Below, in pieces: positions 1 through 9,291 of a DNA stretch of 64,000 nt (positions within the stretch are counted from its first letter, which is position 1; each line of letters starts with the position of its first letter). The DNA is taken from the NCBI RefSeq assembly GCF_000759345.1, contig NZ_JPZL01000003.1, positions 493,438 through 557,437 of the forward strand, read 5' to 3'. The notes beneath the pieces are model-generated. The model had not been told where the DNA came from and did not search any database. It worked only from the letters and a program-made list of their open reading frames with translations. Both the position numbers and the translations under genes were made by a program. Origin of the DNA: Litchfieldella xinjiangensis. GTDB taxonomy: Bacteria > Pseudomonadota > Gammaproteobacteria > Pseudomonadales > Halomonadaceae.

Positions 1-406
1 GTCACGTACCTTCAATGGCAGACAGGACGATATCGAGGCTGCCATGCAAGAACTGACCGGTGGCGAGGGAATTCCGTTGATTGCCGATGCGGCCTGTGTC
101 CCGGCATTGCTACCGCAAATCCTGCGCATTGCCTCACCGGCGGGCCGTGTCGGGTTGCTCGGTTTCAATCCCAACCCCAGCGACCTGGTGCAGTTGGAGG
201 TGATCAAGAAGGAGCTGACTCTGGTCGGTTCACGTCTGAACAACCGCAAGTTTCCGGAAGTGATCGATCTCATGGCCTCGGGCCGTCTCGATGCGCTGGC
301 GCTGGTAAGCCATCGCCTGCCGCTGGCAGAGATGCCCGGCGCCATCGACATGCTTGATCATCATCCCGAAAGGGCTCGCAAGGTATTAATCGATATCGGT
401 GCCTGA
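1..406 (+). CDS. Zinc-type alcohol/polyol dehydrogenase, C-terminal part (RspB-like)
   Basis: The reading frame is open from base 2 and enters from the left, so the N-terminus with the catalytic zinc ligands is missing. What remains is about 134 residues: the end of the Rossmann domain (IADAAC, then GRVGLLGF) and the usual C-terminal segment (ELTLVGSR, then a closing ARKVLIDIG). This is the layout of medium-chain dehydrogenases of the sorbitol/threonine/RspB group. It lies 67 bases before a TRAP binding protein and upstream of fructuronate reductase and mannonate dehydratase genes. From that context I infer an L-gulonate 5-dehydrogenase-like or related polyol/aldonate oxidation. The substrate cannot be read from the fragment. 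Confidence 0.8.
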   Translation, partial: SRTFNGRQDDIEAAMQELTGGEGIPLIADAACVPALLPQILRIASPAGRVGLLGFNPNPSDLVQLEVIKKELTLVGSRLNNRKFPEVIDLMASGRLDALALVSHRLPLAEMPGAIDMLDHHPERARKVLIDIGA

Positions 407-473
407 GAGCGCCAACACCACGTAATCGCAGCACGACTCACGACAACACAACAGCCAGTCAGGAGAAGACGCC

Positions 474-1439
474 ATGATCAAACGAATCGTTACCGGTGCC
501 CTCATGGGAGCCACTCTGCTCGGCGGCCAGGCTTTCGCCGCAGACGTCACACTGCGCTTTGGCCACCTGGCCAATGAACAGAATATCTGGCATCAGGCCG
601 CGGAACGCTTCAAGGCGCAGGTCGAGGAGAATTCCGACGGCCGTATCGAGGTGCAGCTCTACCCCAACGAGCAGTTGGGCAACGAGATGGATGTGATCAA
701 CAGCATCCAGTTGGGCACGGCCGATATGACCATTACCGGGGAGAGCCTGCAGAACTGGGCACCCAAGGCGGCCATGATGGCGGTTCCGTACGCCTTCCGC
801 GATTCCGAGCATATGCACAAGGCGGTCGAGGGCGAGATCGGCGAGGAAATCGAAGCGCAGATTACCGAGCGCACCAATCTGGTACCGCTCGCCTGGTTCG
901 AGCGTGGAGCGCGCCATCTTACGTCCAACCGGCCTATCACCCAACCGGATGAGCTGAACGGCATGCGCCTACGGGTGCCCAACGTGCCGCTGTTCGTCGA
1001 TACCTGGGAGGCCTTGGGTGCGCGGCCGACGCCGATGGCCTTCAGCGAAGTATTCACTGCCTTGCAGCAGAACGTCATCGAGGGGCAGGAGAACCCGCTG
1101 AGCCTGATCGAAAGCGCTAGCTTCTATGAAGTTCAGGACTATGTGAACCGCACCGGCCATGTGCGTAGCTGGATCTATGTGGTGATCGGAAAGAACCAGC
1201 TCGACAGTATGTCCGACGAGCTGCGCCAGGTGGTACTGGACGCCGCCGAAGAGATGCAGACCTACCAGGCCGAGCTGTTCGAAGAAGATCAGCAGCGCCT
1301 GGAAGACGCGCTCAAGGAACGTGGCATGGAGTTCGTCGAGGTCGACACCGACGCGTTTGCCGAAAAGGCGCGTCCCGCCGTCGAAGAGGCGTTGACCGAA
1401 GAGCAGCGTGAACTGTTCGACGCGATCCAGGATCTTTAA
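474..1439 (+). CDS. dctP: TRAP transporter substrate-binding protein (DctP family)
   Basis: This is a periplasmic solute receptor of 321 residues. It starts with a Sec signal peptide (MIKRIVTGALMGATLLGG, cleavage after QAFAA) and continues DVTLRFGHLANE, the typical first strand of DctP proteins. Later segments NGMRLRVPNVPLF and GQENPLSLI match the family's ligand-binding strands, where an Arg usually pairs with the substrate carboxylate. A Shine-Dalgarno sequence (AGGAGA, about 465) precedes the ATG. It is followed by small and large TRAP permease genes, and the downstream uxuB/uxuA-type enzymes suggest a sugar-acid ligand (hexuronate, gulonate or mannonate). The ligand is an inference from context. 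Confidence 0.92.
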   Translation: MIKRIVTGALMGATLLGGQAFAADVTLRFGHLANEQNIWHQAAERFKAQVEENSDGRIEVQLYPNEQLGNEMDVINSIQLGTADMTITGESLQNWAPKAAMMAVPYAFRDSEHMHKAVEGEIGEEIEAQITERTNLVPLAWFERGARHLTSNRPITQPDELNGMRLRVPNVPLFVDTWEALGARPTPMAFSEVFTALQQNVIEGQENPLSLIESASFYEVQDYVNRTGHVRSWIYVVIGKNQLDSMSDELRQVVLDAAEEMQTYQAELFEEDQQRLEDALKERGMEFVEVDTDAFAEKARPAVEEALTEEQRELFDAIQDL

Positions 1440-1519
1440 TCCACCCGCGGGCGCGGCGAGACGTCGCGCCCGTTTTCCATGCTTGCCGGGGAGAGACCAC
1501 GCTCTCCAAGAGGTTGACT

Positions 1520-2116
1520 ATGGATTCCCCTAACCAAGGACACCCGCCGACAGCGGAGCAAGACACGCCGCAGGCGCCCAGTCTGGATGCAATGGCCGAG
1601 GTCCCGAAACTCAAGGGGGCGGTAGGGCGCGTGATCGGGTGGATCGATACGCTATTCCTCGTACTCGCCAACCTGGCACTGGTCGCGATTGCCGGCACGG
1701 TGCTATTGCAGATATCGGGCCGTCTGTTCCTGCCTTATTCACCGGCCTGGACCGAGGAGCTCTCTCGCTATCTGTTCATATATATGGTGGCGCTGTCTTC
1801 CGGGGTCGCCCTCCGTCGCAATCGACACGTCAACGTCGAGCTCTATCACCATCGGCTGGGGTTGCGGGCACGCGCGGGCTACCAGGCCTTGATCAGCTTG
1901 ATGATCGGTGCATTCGCAGGCGTGGTGCTGCCCTATGCCTGGCTATATGCCCAGAACGGCGCGTGGCAGACCTCGCCGACCCTGAAGGTCCCGATGCTCT
2001 ACATCTTCTTTTCCACCGTCGTGCTGTATGCGCTGGTGCTGTTCTATAGCGTTGTGGGGGTCATCGAAGGGCTGATGGCCATGCAGCGCAAGCCGGAGGT
2101 TGGCTCATGGAAGTGA
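1520..2116 (+). CDS. dctQ: TRAP transporter small permease (DctQ family)
   Basis: This is the small membrane subunit of the tripartite ATP-independent transporter. The frame opens at a TTG (1514), but ATG 1520 has AAGAGG six bases upstream and is the better start, giving 198 residues. The first 40 residues are hydrophilic and probably cytoplasmic. Four hydrophobic segments follow, with the family signature around PAWTEELSRYLFIYMV, then ALRRNRHVNVE. The 3' end overlaps the dctM start by 10 bases, so translation of the two is probably coupled. Confidence 0.9.
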   Translation: MDSPNQGHPPTAEQDTPQAPSLDAMAEVPKLKGAVGRVIGWIDTLFLVLANLALVAIAGTVLLQISGRLFLPYSPAWTEELSRYLFIYMVALSSGVALRRNRHVNVELYHHRLGLRARAGYQALISLMIGAFAGVVLPYAWLYAQNGAWQTSPTLKVPMLYIFFSTVVLYALVLFYSVVGVIEGLMAMQRKPEVGSWK

Positions 2117-3387
2117 TCGTACTGTTCAGTGTCTTTCTGGTGTTGCTGATTCTGGGCATGCCGATCGCTTTCGCGTTGGGCATCTCCTCGCTCAGTTACC
2201 TGCTGCTCGAAGGTATATCGCTGACTATCGTGCCGCAGCGCATGTATGCCGGCATCGATACCTTCGTTCTGCTGTGTATCCCCGGCTTCGTGCTGGCGGG
2301 CAACCTGATGAACGTGGGCAACATCACCGAGCATATCGTGCGCTTCTGCAATGCCCTGATGGGGCATATACGCGGTGGCCTGGGGCTGGCCAACGTCGGC
2401 GGTTCGATGATCTTCGGTGGGATCTCGGGCACGGCCGTGGCCGATGCCGCCAGTATCGGCTCGGTAATGATTCCGGGCATGGCGAAGTCGGGCTACGACA
2501 AGCCATTTGCCGCTGCGGTGACGGCGGCGTCCTCGACCATCGGGCCGATCATTCCGCCCAGCGTGCCGATGATCATCGTCGGCTCGCTGGCCGGGGTCTC
2601 GGTGGGTCGCATGTTCCTGGCCGGCGCCGTGCCGGGCTTTCTGCTCGGGGCTGCGATGATGGTCACCACCTATATCCTGGCAGTGAAGCGCGGCTACCCC
2701 AAGGGGCGCCGCTCCACGCTGCGCGAGCTACTGCGCGAAGGACGCACTGCCTTCTGGGCGCTGCTGATGACGGCCATCATCCTCTACGGGATCATTGGCG
2801 GGTTCTTCACCCCGACGGAAGCCTCCATCGTGGCGAGCCTCTATGCCCTGATCGTCGGCATGTATGTATACAAGGGACTCTCCTGGCGCAAGCTGCCTTC
2901 CATATTGACCGATACGGTGCTGACCTCGTCGGGTCTGCTGTTACTGGTCGGACTGGCTAACCTGTTCGGCTGGATTCTGACCAGCCAGCAAATTCCCCAA
3001 ATGGTGGCCGCTGGGATTCTGTCGATCAGCGAGAATCCCATCATCGTCATTCTGATCCTCAACCTGATCCTACTGTTCATCGGCGCGTTCATGGAGACGA
3101 TCGCCGCCCTGATCATTCTGTTCCCGGCGCTGCTGGGCGTGGCCACGGGCATCGGTATGGACCCCATCCATTTTGCCGTCATGGCGGTGCTCAACCTGAT
3201 GATCGGCCTGACGACGCCGCCCGTTGGCGTGTGCCTGTTCGTCGTTTCGGGTATCGGCAATATTCAAATGCTCAGCGTCGCCCGCGCCATCGTGCCGTTT
3301 CTGGTGTGCAACCTGATCGTGCTACTGCTGGTGTCCTACGTTCCGGCATTCTCGCTCTGGCTGCCCAACCTGCTGATGGGCGAGTAG
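2107..3387 (+). CDS. dctM: TRAP transporter large permease (DctM family)
   Basis: This is the large subunit (426 residues), which carries the sodium-coupled transport path. It is hydrophobic throughout, with about 12 membrane segments. Family motifs visible include PGFVLAGNLMN, SMIFGGISGTAVADAASIG, the proline-rich IGPIIPPSVPMII and, near the C-terminus, NLMIGLTTPPVGVCLFV. It starts inside the end of dctQ and is followed 45 bases later by the uxuB-like gene, so transporter and catabolic enzymes appear to share one transcript. Confidence 0.93.
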   Translation: MEVIVLFSVFLVLLILGMPIAFALGISSLSYLLLEGISLTIVPQRMYAGIDTFVLLCIPGFVLAGNLMNVGNITEHIVRFCNALMGHIRGGLGLANVGGSMIFGGISGTAVADAASIGSVMIPGMAKSGYDKPFAAAVTAASSTIGPIIPPSVPMIIVGSLAGVSVGRMFLAGAVPGFLLGAAMMVTTYILAVKRGYPKGRRSTLRELLREGRTAFWALLMTAIILYGIIGGFFTPTEASIVASLYALIVGMYVYKGLSWRKLPSILTDTVLTSSGLLLLVGLANLFGWILTSQQIPQMVAAGILSISENPIIVILILNLILLFIGAFMETIAALIILFPALLGVATGIGMDPIHFAVMAVLNLMIGLTTPPVGVCLFVVSGIGNIQMLSVARAIVPFLVCNLIVLLLVSYVPAFSLWLPNLLMGE

Positions 3388-3432
3388 CCAAGGCCTGGCA
3401 GCACTGACTCAGTTATGAAAAGGGAGCTACCC

Positions 3433-4905
3433 ATGACCACAGCCCACCTTCCCGCTGCTCCCCGTGAAGGGCGAGTATCGATCGTCCACCTGGGCCTGGG
3501 CGCCTTTCATCGCGCCCACCAGGCAGTCTATCTGGAGCGCTATCGTCAGCGCAGTGAGGATCAGGCCTGGGGGATGAGCAGCGCCAACCTACGCGGTGGC
3601 GTGGCTCTGGTCGATGCGCTGAGAGAGGCCGAGTATCGTTACCACGTAGCGGAATACGCCGATAGCGACAATGTCACCCTGCGTGAGGTCGGGGTCATCG
3701 AAGAGACCCTGTTCAGCGGGCGCGATGAGGACGGCCACTGGGGGCGGGATCTCGACGCACTGCTTTCGCGATTGGCCGACGACGCGGTACGCATCGTCAC
3801 GCTCACGGTGACCGAGAAAGGCTATTTTCTCAGCCCCTCCGAGGGCTCGCTGCTGCGTGACGACCCGCAAATCGCGGCCGATATCGCTGACCCCCAGGCG
3901 CCGCGGACGGCGCCGGGCATCCTGGTCGAGGCCTTGGCACGCCGTCGGGCCGCAGGGCGGGCGCCCTTCACCGTGCTGTGTTGCGACAACATGCCCGACA
4001 ACGGCAAGCGTACCCGGGCAGCCGTGACCCAACTGGCGGCCTGTCGCGACGCGGCACTGGCTGAATGGATCGAGCGCGAGGTCGCCTTTCCCTGCAGCAT
4101 GGTCGACCGTATCGTGCCGGCCATGACCGAGGCCGATTTCGAGCGTCTGAAGGCCCTGGGCATCGACGATCCCAATGCCGTCGTCAGCGAGGCGTTCATT
4201 CAATGGGTGGTCGAGGACGACTTCCCCCAAGGGCGCCCCGATTGGAAAGCCGATGGGGTGGAGATGGTCGACGACGTGGCACCGTTCGAGACCATGAAGC
4301 TGCGCATGCTCAACGGCAGCCATTCGCTGATTGCCTACCTGGGCGCACTGGGCGGGATCGAGACCGTATTCGAGGCGGTCAGCCGCAGCGACATTACGGC
4401 GCTTTTGCGCCGTTATATGCTCAGCGAAGCGGCGCCGACGCTGAGCATGCCGGAAGGCACCGATCTCGAGGCCTATGCCGATCAACTGCTGGAGCGATTC
4501 GCTAACGACAGCCTGCGCCACCGTACACAGCAGATTGCCATGGACGGTTCGCAGAAACTGCCCCAGCGCTGGTTGCAAGGCGCCCTGTCCCGGCTCGAGG
4601 CAGGCGAGGCGGTGCCCTGCACGGCGCTCGGCGTGGCCGCCTGGATTCGCTACACCGCCGGCCAGGATCTGCACGGATCCGGTTATAAGGTCGACGACCC
4701 GTTGGCTGATACCTTCGCCCGGCTGCACAAGGCGCATGGCGAGGATGCCGAGGCCCTGGTCACGGCCTTCCTGGGCCTTGACTCAGTCTTTCCTTCGGTA
4801 TTGGCCGGCCATACTGGGTTCGTTGAGTCGGTGATCCAGGCCTACCGGCAGCTCGACAGCCAGGGGCTCGATGACACCCTGTCGTCACTCAACGCCACGC
4901 ACTGA
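3433..4905 (+). CDS. uxuB: Mannitol dehydrogenase family oxidoreductase, probable fructuronate reductase
   Basis: This is an NAD-dependent polyol/aldonate dehydrogenase of about 490 residues, close to the usual UxuB length. The N-terminus has the nucleotide-binding motif IVHLGLGAFHRAHQAVY. The family signature FPCSMVDRIVP is present, as is the catalytic segment MKLRMLNGSHSLIAY with the Lys and the Asn-x2-His. An upstream ATG at 3415 is in frame, but AGGGAG lies just before ATG 3433, which I prefer. Standing directly before mannonate dehydratase, it most likely interconverts D-fructuronate and D-mannonate. Mannitol or another polyol as substrate cannot be excluded from sequence alone. Confidence 0.85.
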   Translation: MTTAHLPAAPREGRVSIVHLGLGAFHRAHQAVYLERYRQRSEDQAWGMSSANLRGGVALVDALREAEYRYHVAEYADSDNVTLREVGVIEETLFSGRDEDGHWGRDLDALLSRLADDAVRIVTLTVTEKGYFLSPSEGSLLRDDPQIAADIADPQAPRTAPGILVEALARRRAAGRAPFTVLCCDNMPDNGKRTRAAVTQLAACRDAALAEWIEREVAFPCSMVDRIVPAMTEADFERLKALGIDDPNAVVSEAFIQWVVEDDFPQGRPDWKADGVEMVDDVAPFETMKLRMLNGSHSLIAYLGALGGIETVFEAVSRSDITALLRRYMLSEAAPTLSMPEGTDLEAYADQLLERFANDSLRHRTQQIAMDGSQKLPQRWLQGALSRLEAGEAVPCTALGVAAWIRYTAGQDLHGSGYKVDDPLADTFARLHKAHGEDAEALVTAFLGLDSVFPSVLAGHTGFVESVIQAYRQLDSQGLDDTLSSLNATH

Positions 4906-4917
4906 CACGAGGTCCCC

Positions 4918-6093
4918 ATGGAACATACCTGGCGCTGGTTCGGTCCCGATGATCCGATCTCTCTCGAGGAGATTCGCCAAACGGGGGCGACCGGCATCGT
5001 CACTGCCCTTCACGAGATCGCCAACGGCGAGGTCTGGCCTGTCGACGCGATAGCCGCGCGCAAGGCCCTGATCGAAGCCGCCGGCCTGCGCTGGTCGGTG
5101 GTCGAGAGCGTGCCGGTGCACGAGACGATCAAGCAGGGGCTGCCCGAGCGGGAGCGCTACATTGAGGCCTACCAAGAGACGCTGCGCGACCTGGCCACCT
5201 GCGGCATCGACACCGTCTGCTACAACTTCATGCCGGTACTCGACTGGACACGCACGGACCTGGCCTGGCGGTTGGCCGATGGCGGGCTGGCCCTGCGCTT
5301 CGACCAGAACGCCCTGGCGGCGTTCGACCTTTATCTCTTGTCTCGGCCCGGTGCCGAGCATGACTACTCTACGACCGAGCAGGAACGTGCCCGCGCTTAT
5401 CTCGCGGGACTCGATAACGCCGGTCGCGAGCACTTGGCCAATACCATCATCGCCGGTTTGCCGGGGGCCGAAGAGCATTACACCCTGGCGCGTTTTCAGG
5501 CGGCGCTGGATGCTTATGAAGACATCGATGCCGAGCGCTTACGTAACCATCTCGGCGATTTCCTGCGCGCCATCGTGCCGGTGGCCGAGGAGGTCGGCGT
5601 ACGGCTGGCCATCCACCCCGACGATCCGCCTCGTCCGCTGTTCGGCCTGCCGCGAGTGGTCTCCACTGCGGACGATGCGCAGTGGGTACTCGATGCCGCG
5701 CCGAGTGAAGCCAATGGCCTGACATTGTGCACGGGCTCCTATGGCGTTCGTGAGGATGTCGACCTGGTCGAGATGGCCCAACGTTTCGGCCCGCGCATCT
5801 ACTTCGCGCATCTGCGCTCGACACAGCGAGAAGCCGAGCACCCACGCTCCTTCCATGAAGCCCATCACCTGGGGGGCGACGTGGATATGGTCGGCGTGAT
5901 TCGTGCCTTGGTAGCGGAAGAACGGCGCCGTGAGCGAGAGGGTGGTCCGCGTTTGCCGCTGCGCCCGGATCATGGTCACCATATTCTCGACGATCAGCGC
6001 CGCGACACCCGGCCGGGGTACCCGCTCTACGGACGTCTCAAAGGTCTGGCGGAGCTACGCGGGGTGGAACTGGCCGTTAGGCAACTCACGTGA
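4918..6093 (+). CDS. uxuA: D-mannonate dehydratase
   Basis: The product dehydrates D-mannonate to 2-keto-3-deoxy-D-gluconate. It is 391 residues, against about 394 for the E. coli enzyme. The N-terminus [21 protein letters not shown] with [19 protein letters not shown] is highly typical of UxuA. The metal-site region is seen in [15 protein letters not shown], in [20 protein letters not shown] and in the C-terminal [12 protein letters not shown]. It is the last clear enzyme of the rightward operon, 12 bases after the uxuB-like gene. Its product would feed the sugar kinase encoded at 12596-13579. Confidence 0.95.
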   Translation: MEHTWRWFGPDDPISLEEIRQTGATGIVTALHEIANGEVWPVDAIAARKALIEAAGLRWSVVESVPVHETIKQGLPERERYIEAYQETLRDLATCGIDTVCYNFMPVLDWTRTDLAWRLADGGLALRFDQNALAAFDLYLLSRPGAEHDYSTTEQERARAYLAGLDNAGREHLANTIIAGLPGAEEHYTLARFQAALDAYEDIDAERLRNHLGDFLRAIVPVAEEVGVRLAIHPDDPPRPLFGLPRVVSTADDAQWVLDAAPSEANGLTLCTGSYGVREDVDLVEMAQRFGPRIYFAHLRSTQREAEHPRSFHEAHHLGGDVDMVGVIRALVAEERRREREGGPRLPLRPDHGHHILDDQRRDTRPGYPLYGRLKGLAELRGVELAVRQLT

Positions 6094-6219
6094 GCCGAGA
6101 AGCCCTCGCCGACATGGTTTCTCAATGACGATACCCGGGGGAATCGATCAATACCTGCTAGGGTGTAAGGAAAGCGAGGGCGTGAGCCATTGAAATCCAC
6201 ACTTTTGGAGGTATCGATC

Positions 6220-6513
6220 ATGACATCGAAGCAATTTACCCATGTGTTAGGCGTGTTCGGCATTTCGTTGGGCCTGATGGTCAGCCCGCTGTCCTTCGCG
6301 GATGACGAGGAGGAACATCAGCAGGACGGTTCAGCGCATGAGCAAAGGGATACCGACTTCCAGGAAGGCGGTGGAGCTGCGGCGATTACCGACGGGGGCG
6401 CCACCGGTACCACTATTGATGGGACCTATGGTGATGAGGATGGCCCTGACGGGGCGCAGGACGACAGTCCTGATAATGCAGACGACTCAGAGCCTAAAAC
6501 GGACGATGAGTGA
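6220..6513 (+). CDS. Small secreted acidic protein of unknown function
   Basis: I do not recognise this gene. It encodes 97 residues. A clear signal peptide (about residues 1-26, hydrophobic VLGVFGISLGLMVSPLSFA) is followed by a strongly acidic, disordered-looking tail rich in Asp, Glu and Gly. The frame opens earlier at TTG 6190, but GGAGG sits 8-10 bases before ATG 6220, which supports that start. The mature part lacks Cys and any recognisable fold. It has its own Shine-Dalgarno and 126 bases of upstream space, so it may be transcribed apart from uxuA. An acidic exported peptide would be soluble at high salt, but its role is unknown. Confidence 0.65.
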   Translation: MTSKQFTHVLGVFGISLGLMVSPLSFADDEEEHQQDGSAHEQRDTDFQEGGGAAAITDGGATGTTIDGTYGDEDGPDGAQDDSPDNADDSEPKTDDE

Positions 6514-6553
6514 CCTTATCATCGAGCACGGCAGTACTAGGCACGTGAAATGA

Positions 6554-6575
6554 GGAGCCGCCCTGGGGCGGCTCC
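6554..6575. terminator. Hairpin between convergent genes
   Basis: A perfect 9-bp stem GGAGCCGCC / GGCGGCTCC with a CTGG loop lies between the small acidic protein gene and the convergent HAD gene. There is no long T run on either side, so termination strength is uncertain. It may serve both strands. Confidence 0.6.
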
Positions 6576-6581
6576 GTGCGT

Positions 6582-7253
6582 TCAGGCAGTAAGCCGCGCG
6601 GCGAGACGGGCCACTGCATCCGGCAGGTCTTGCGCGTAGCGTAGTGCGATAGCCCCCTCGGGGGTGGTTTCGCTATCGGGAAAGTGGTTCAGGTGAATGA
6701 CCTGCATGCCCGCCTCGAGCCCGGCCGCCACACCCACGGCGGCATCGTCGATGACCACACAGCGCTCCGGCGGGAAGCCCATGCCTTCGGCGGCCTTGAG
6801 ATAGAGGGTGGGGTCCGGCTTCCAGACACCGAGGGTATAGGCGCTGAAGAGGTTGTCGCCGAAATGATGCGCGAAGCCGACGCTCTCCATGGCGCAACGA
6901 ATCTTGCGTTCCGGGCCGTTGGACACCACCGCGCGCGGGTAGGCCTGTAACTGGTCCAATGCGTCGCCCATGCCGTCGATGGGTAGCAGATGCTCTCGCA
7001 TCCTCATCTCCATCAGGTCGCGCATGGCGGCCTCCATGGCATCGCGTTGTGGATCGCTGAGGGCCTGATAGCGGCTTTCCAGCTCGAGCACGATGGCAAG
7101 GAAACGCACGCCACGAAACTCGTCCATGTACTGGGCGGCTGTGAAGGGCAGGCTGTAGCGGGGCAGGATTTCGGCCATGACCTCGGCGAGAAGAATCTCG
7201 CTGTCGACCAAGGTGCCGTCGGAATCGAAGAGCAGACACAGCGGTGCTGACAT
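6582..7253 (-). CDS. HAD-superfamily phosphatase (sugar phosphatase-like)
   Basis: This is a 223-residue haloacid dehalogenase-type hydrolase. HAD motif I is LLFDSDGTLVDSE (nucleophile and general-acid Asp), motif II is VVSNGP, motif III has a Lys in WKPDPTLY, and motif IV is CVVIDDAAVGV. The alpha-helical cap between residues about 15 and 85 fits the beta-phosphoglucomutase/YieH-like subgroup that acts on small phosphorylated sugars or 6-phosphogluconate. It lies 61 bases downstream of the second TRAP operon on the same strand and may end that operon. A link to detoxifying phosphorylated intermediates of the sugar-acid pathway is inference. Confidence 0.85.
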   Translation of the reverse strand: MSAPLCLLFDSDGTLVDSEILLAEVMAEILPRYSLPFTAAQYMDEFRGVRFLAIVLELESRYQALSDPQRDAMEAAMRDLMEMRMREHLLPIDGMGDALDQLQAYPRAVVSNGPERKIRCAMESVGFAHHFGDNLFSAYTLGVWKPDPTLYLKAAEGMGFPPERCVVIDDAAVGVAAGLEAGMQVIHLNHFPDSETTPEGAIALRYAQDLPDAVARLAARLTA

Positions 7254-7314
7254 AGGGGCCTCGGTATCAAAGTCGCGTCACGCCAGGATACCCAAGGCGT
7301 GGCGCGACGACAGG

Positions 7315-8622
7315 TCAGATAAAGTCCGGTACCAGCAGACGCGGTATTGCCAGTATCAGTTCGGGGTAGACGATCAATAGCAGAATGACCGCGAGCATGA
7401 TGCCCAGGTAAAGCATCGTGGTGCCTAATGCCTTGAGTAGCGGGATTCCGCCGATCTTGGCTGAGATCATCAAACATAGACCGTACGGTGGCGTAATCAG
7501 GCCCAAGCCCAGCGCCATGACACCGATCACCCCGAACTGCACTGGATGGATGCCGGCCTGCATTGCCAAGGGCTGAAATATCGGCGCCATGATGGCCATG
7601 GCCGGTAGCGAATCCATGAACGTGCCGATAACCAGCATCACGGCAGTCATGATCAACAGCAGGACGATGGGGTCGGAAATGTTCACTCCGGCCATCAGTT
7701 TAGGCGGAATCTGATAGAAGCTGATCAGGTAACCGAAAATGGCCGCGCCCACCAAGCTGAACAGCGACAGCGAGCAGAGCCGGACGGTCGCGGTTGATGC
7801 GTCCAGCACGTCACGCAACTTGAGCTCCCGGTAGACGATGAATCCCAGTGCGAGGGCGTAGAGCACCGCAATCATGGCCGCCTCGGTGGGTGTGACGATG
7901 CCCAGGGTAATGCCGCCGATGATGACCACCGGAATGCCTGCCGCCATCATGCCGTCCTTGCCCGAATGCAGGATCTCACGTAATGACGCACGCGGCCTGA
8001 CCGGCACTTGGTATCGCCGCACATAACCCATGTTCAGGGCGAGCTGGGCCACGCCGATCATGATGCCGGGAAGGATACCGCCCAGGAACAGGCCGGCGAT
8101 CGAGGTATTGGTCAGCGCGCCCCATACGATCATGTTGATCGAGGGGGGGATAATGATCCCCATCACCGACGACGCAGCCGTCACCGCGACTGCAAAGTGG
8201 GTGGGATACCCCTCGCGCTTCATGGCGGGTATCAGCACCGTGCCAACGCCGGCACTGTCGGCAGTCGAGGAGCCCGAGACGCCAGCGAACAACATGCTGA
8301 CCATGACGTTGACATGGGCCAGGGCGCCCTTGAAGTGGCCGACCAGCAACATGCACAGGGTAATCAGACGATCGGTGATACGAGCGGCATTCATCAGGTT
8401 GCCGGCCAGCAGAAACAGTGGCACGGCCAGCAGGACGAACGAGTCCATGCCGTTGTACATGCGCTGGAACATGACCCAGTAGGTCAGCCGGGGATCGAGC
8501 ACGATGATGCCGAAGGCAGTCAGAATCAGGGACATGGCGATTGGCACGCCAGCCACGATCAGTATCCCCAGCAGGCCGAAGAGCAACCAGGGCAACAGGA
8601 ACATCCAATCCGAAGGCATCAT
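7315..8622 (-). CDS. dctM: TRAP transporter large permease (second system)
   Basis: This is a large TRAP permease of 435 residues with about 12 membrane segments. Motifs include VPLFLLAGNLMNAARI, SMLFAGVSGSSTADSAGVG, MGIIIPPSINMI and, near the C-terminus, GLGLITPPYGLCLMI. Its start overlaps the dctQ stop by 4 bases, indicating translational coupling. It is clearly different in sequence from the DctM at 2107-3387, so this is a second transporter and not a recent duplication. Confidence 0.93.
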   Translation of the reverse strand: MMPSDWMFLLPWLLFGLLGILIVAGVPIAMSLILTAFGIIVLDPRLTYWVMFQRMYNGMDSFVLLAVPLFLLAGNLMNAARITDRLITLCMLLVGHFKGALAHVNVMVSMLFAGVSGSSTADSAGVGTVLIPAMKREGYPTHFAVAVTAASSVMGIIIPPSINMIVWGALTNTSIAGLFLGGILPGIMIGVAQLALNMGYVRRYQVPVRPRASLREILHSGKDGMMAAGIPVVIIGGITLGIVTPTEAAMIAVLYALALGFIVYRELKLRDVLDASTATVRLCSLSLFSLVGAAIFGYLISFYQIPPKLMAGVNISDPIVLLLIMTAVMLVIGTFMDSLPAMAIMAPIFQPLAMQAGIHPVQFGVIGVMALGLGLITPPYGLCLMISAKIGGIPLLKALGTTMLYLGIMLAVILLLIVYPELILAIPRLLVPDFI

Positions 8623-9236
8623 GGGCGGCGTCCTTGATCATGATGGGTGGTGTCGGCGCTCGGGTAGCGACTATCGAGAAGGGTCGGCTCGCTATCACCC
8701 GTGTCGAGCGTATCGATTTCCTGTGGCGTATTGAGGGCTTCTTCCATGGCGTCCCATCCATGCAGGACGGCATGAAGCAGGCGCTGGAGGCTGAACAGGA
8801 CGATGAATACGCCACTCACCATGAATGCCGAATAGACATAGACCATCGACAGGCCTGATGCGGTGGCGTTACGACGTAAGCCGGAGAGTGCGAACTCCTT
8901 GCCGTGGTAGACGAAGATGATCCCCAGGGTCAGGCAGGCCAGGTCGCGAATGACGCGTGTCGCGAGGTCGGCCCGGGAACCACGTGGAAAGGCTTCGAGC
9001 ACGAAATGATCGGCATGCAGCACGCCGACGGCAGCGCCCAGCATGACCATCCACTGGAACGCGAAGCGGCTGAACTCCTCCGTCCAATAGAGACGGGGCA
9101 TGAACGGCATATTTCGGCTCATGACCTGATAGATGATGAATAGCGTGAAGCCGAAAACAAGCGCCAGCAGCAAGACATGCAGCACGCGCTCGAGGACGCG
9201 GTTGAGCCATGCCAGGGCATCGAGCAAACGGGACAT
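8619..9236 (-). CDS. dctQ: TRAP transporter small permease (second system)
   Basis: This is a DctQ-type small membrane subunit of 205 residues. Hydrophobic segments lie at about residues 18-40, 55-75, 95-113 and 133-155. The family region MPRLYWTEEFSRFAFQWMV and the HADHFV stretch are present. The last 35 residues form a hydrophilic cytoplasmic tail that is longer than usual. It is the middle gene of the leftward dctP-dctQ-dctM set. Confidence 0.88.
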   Translation of the reverse strand: MSRLLDALAWLNRVLERVLHVLLLALVFGFTLFIIYQVMSRNMPFMPRLYWTEEFSRFAFQWMVMLGAAVGVLHADHFVLEAFPRGSRADLATRVIRDLACLTLGIIFVYHGKEFALSGLRRNATASGLSMVYVYSAFMVSGVFIVLFSLQRLLHAVLHGWDAMEEALNTPQEIDTLDTGDSEPTLLDSRYPSADTTHHDQGRRP

Positions 9237-9291
9237 GTCGGGTTTCCTATAGAAGACGGGCAGCAGGGCGCCCGAGCCGGGCGCCTCGCAC

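Noticed and set aside
3589..4737. A 382-codon minus-strand frame within the uxuB-like gene
   Set aside because: It is a shadow of the dehydrogenase on the plus strand, with no recognisable motif.
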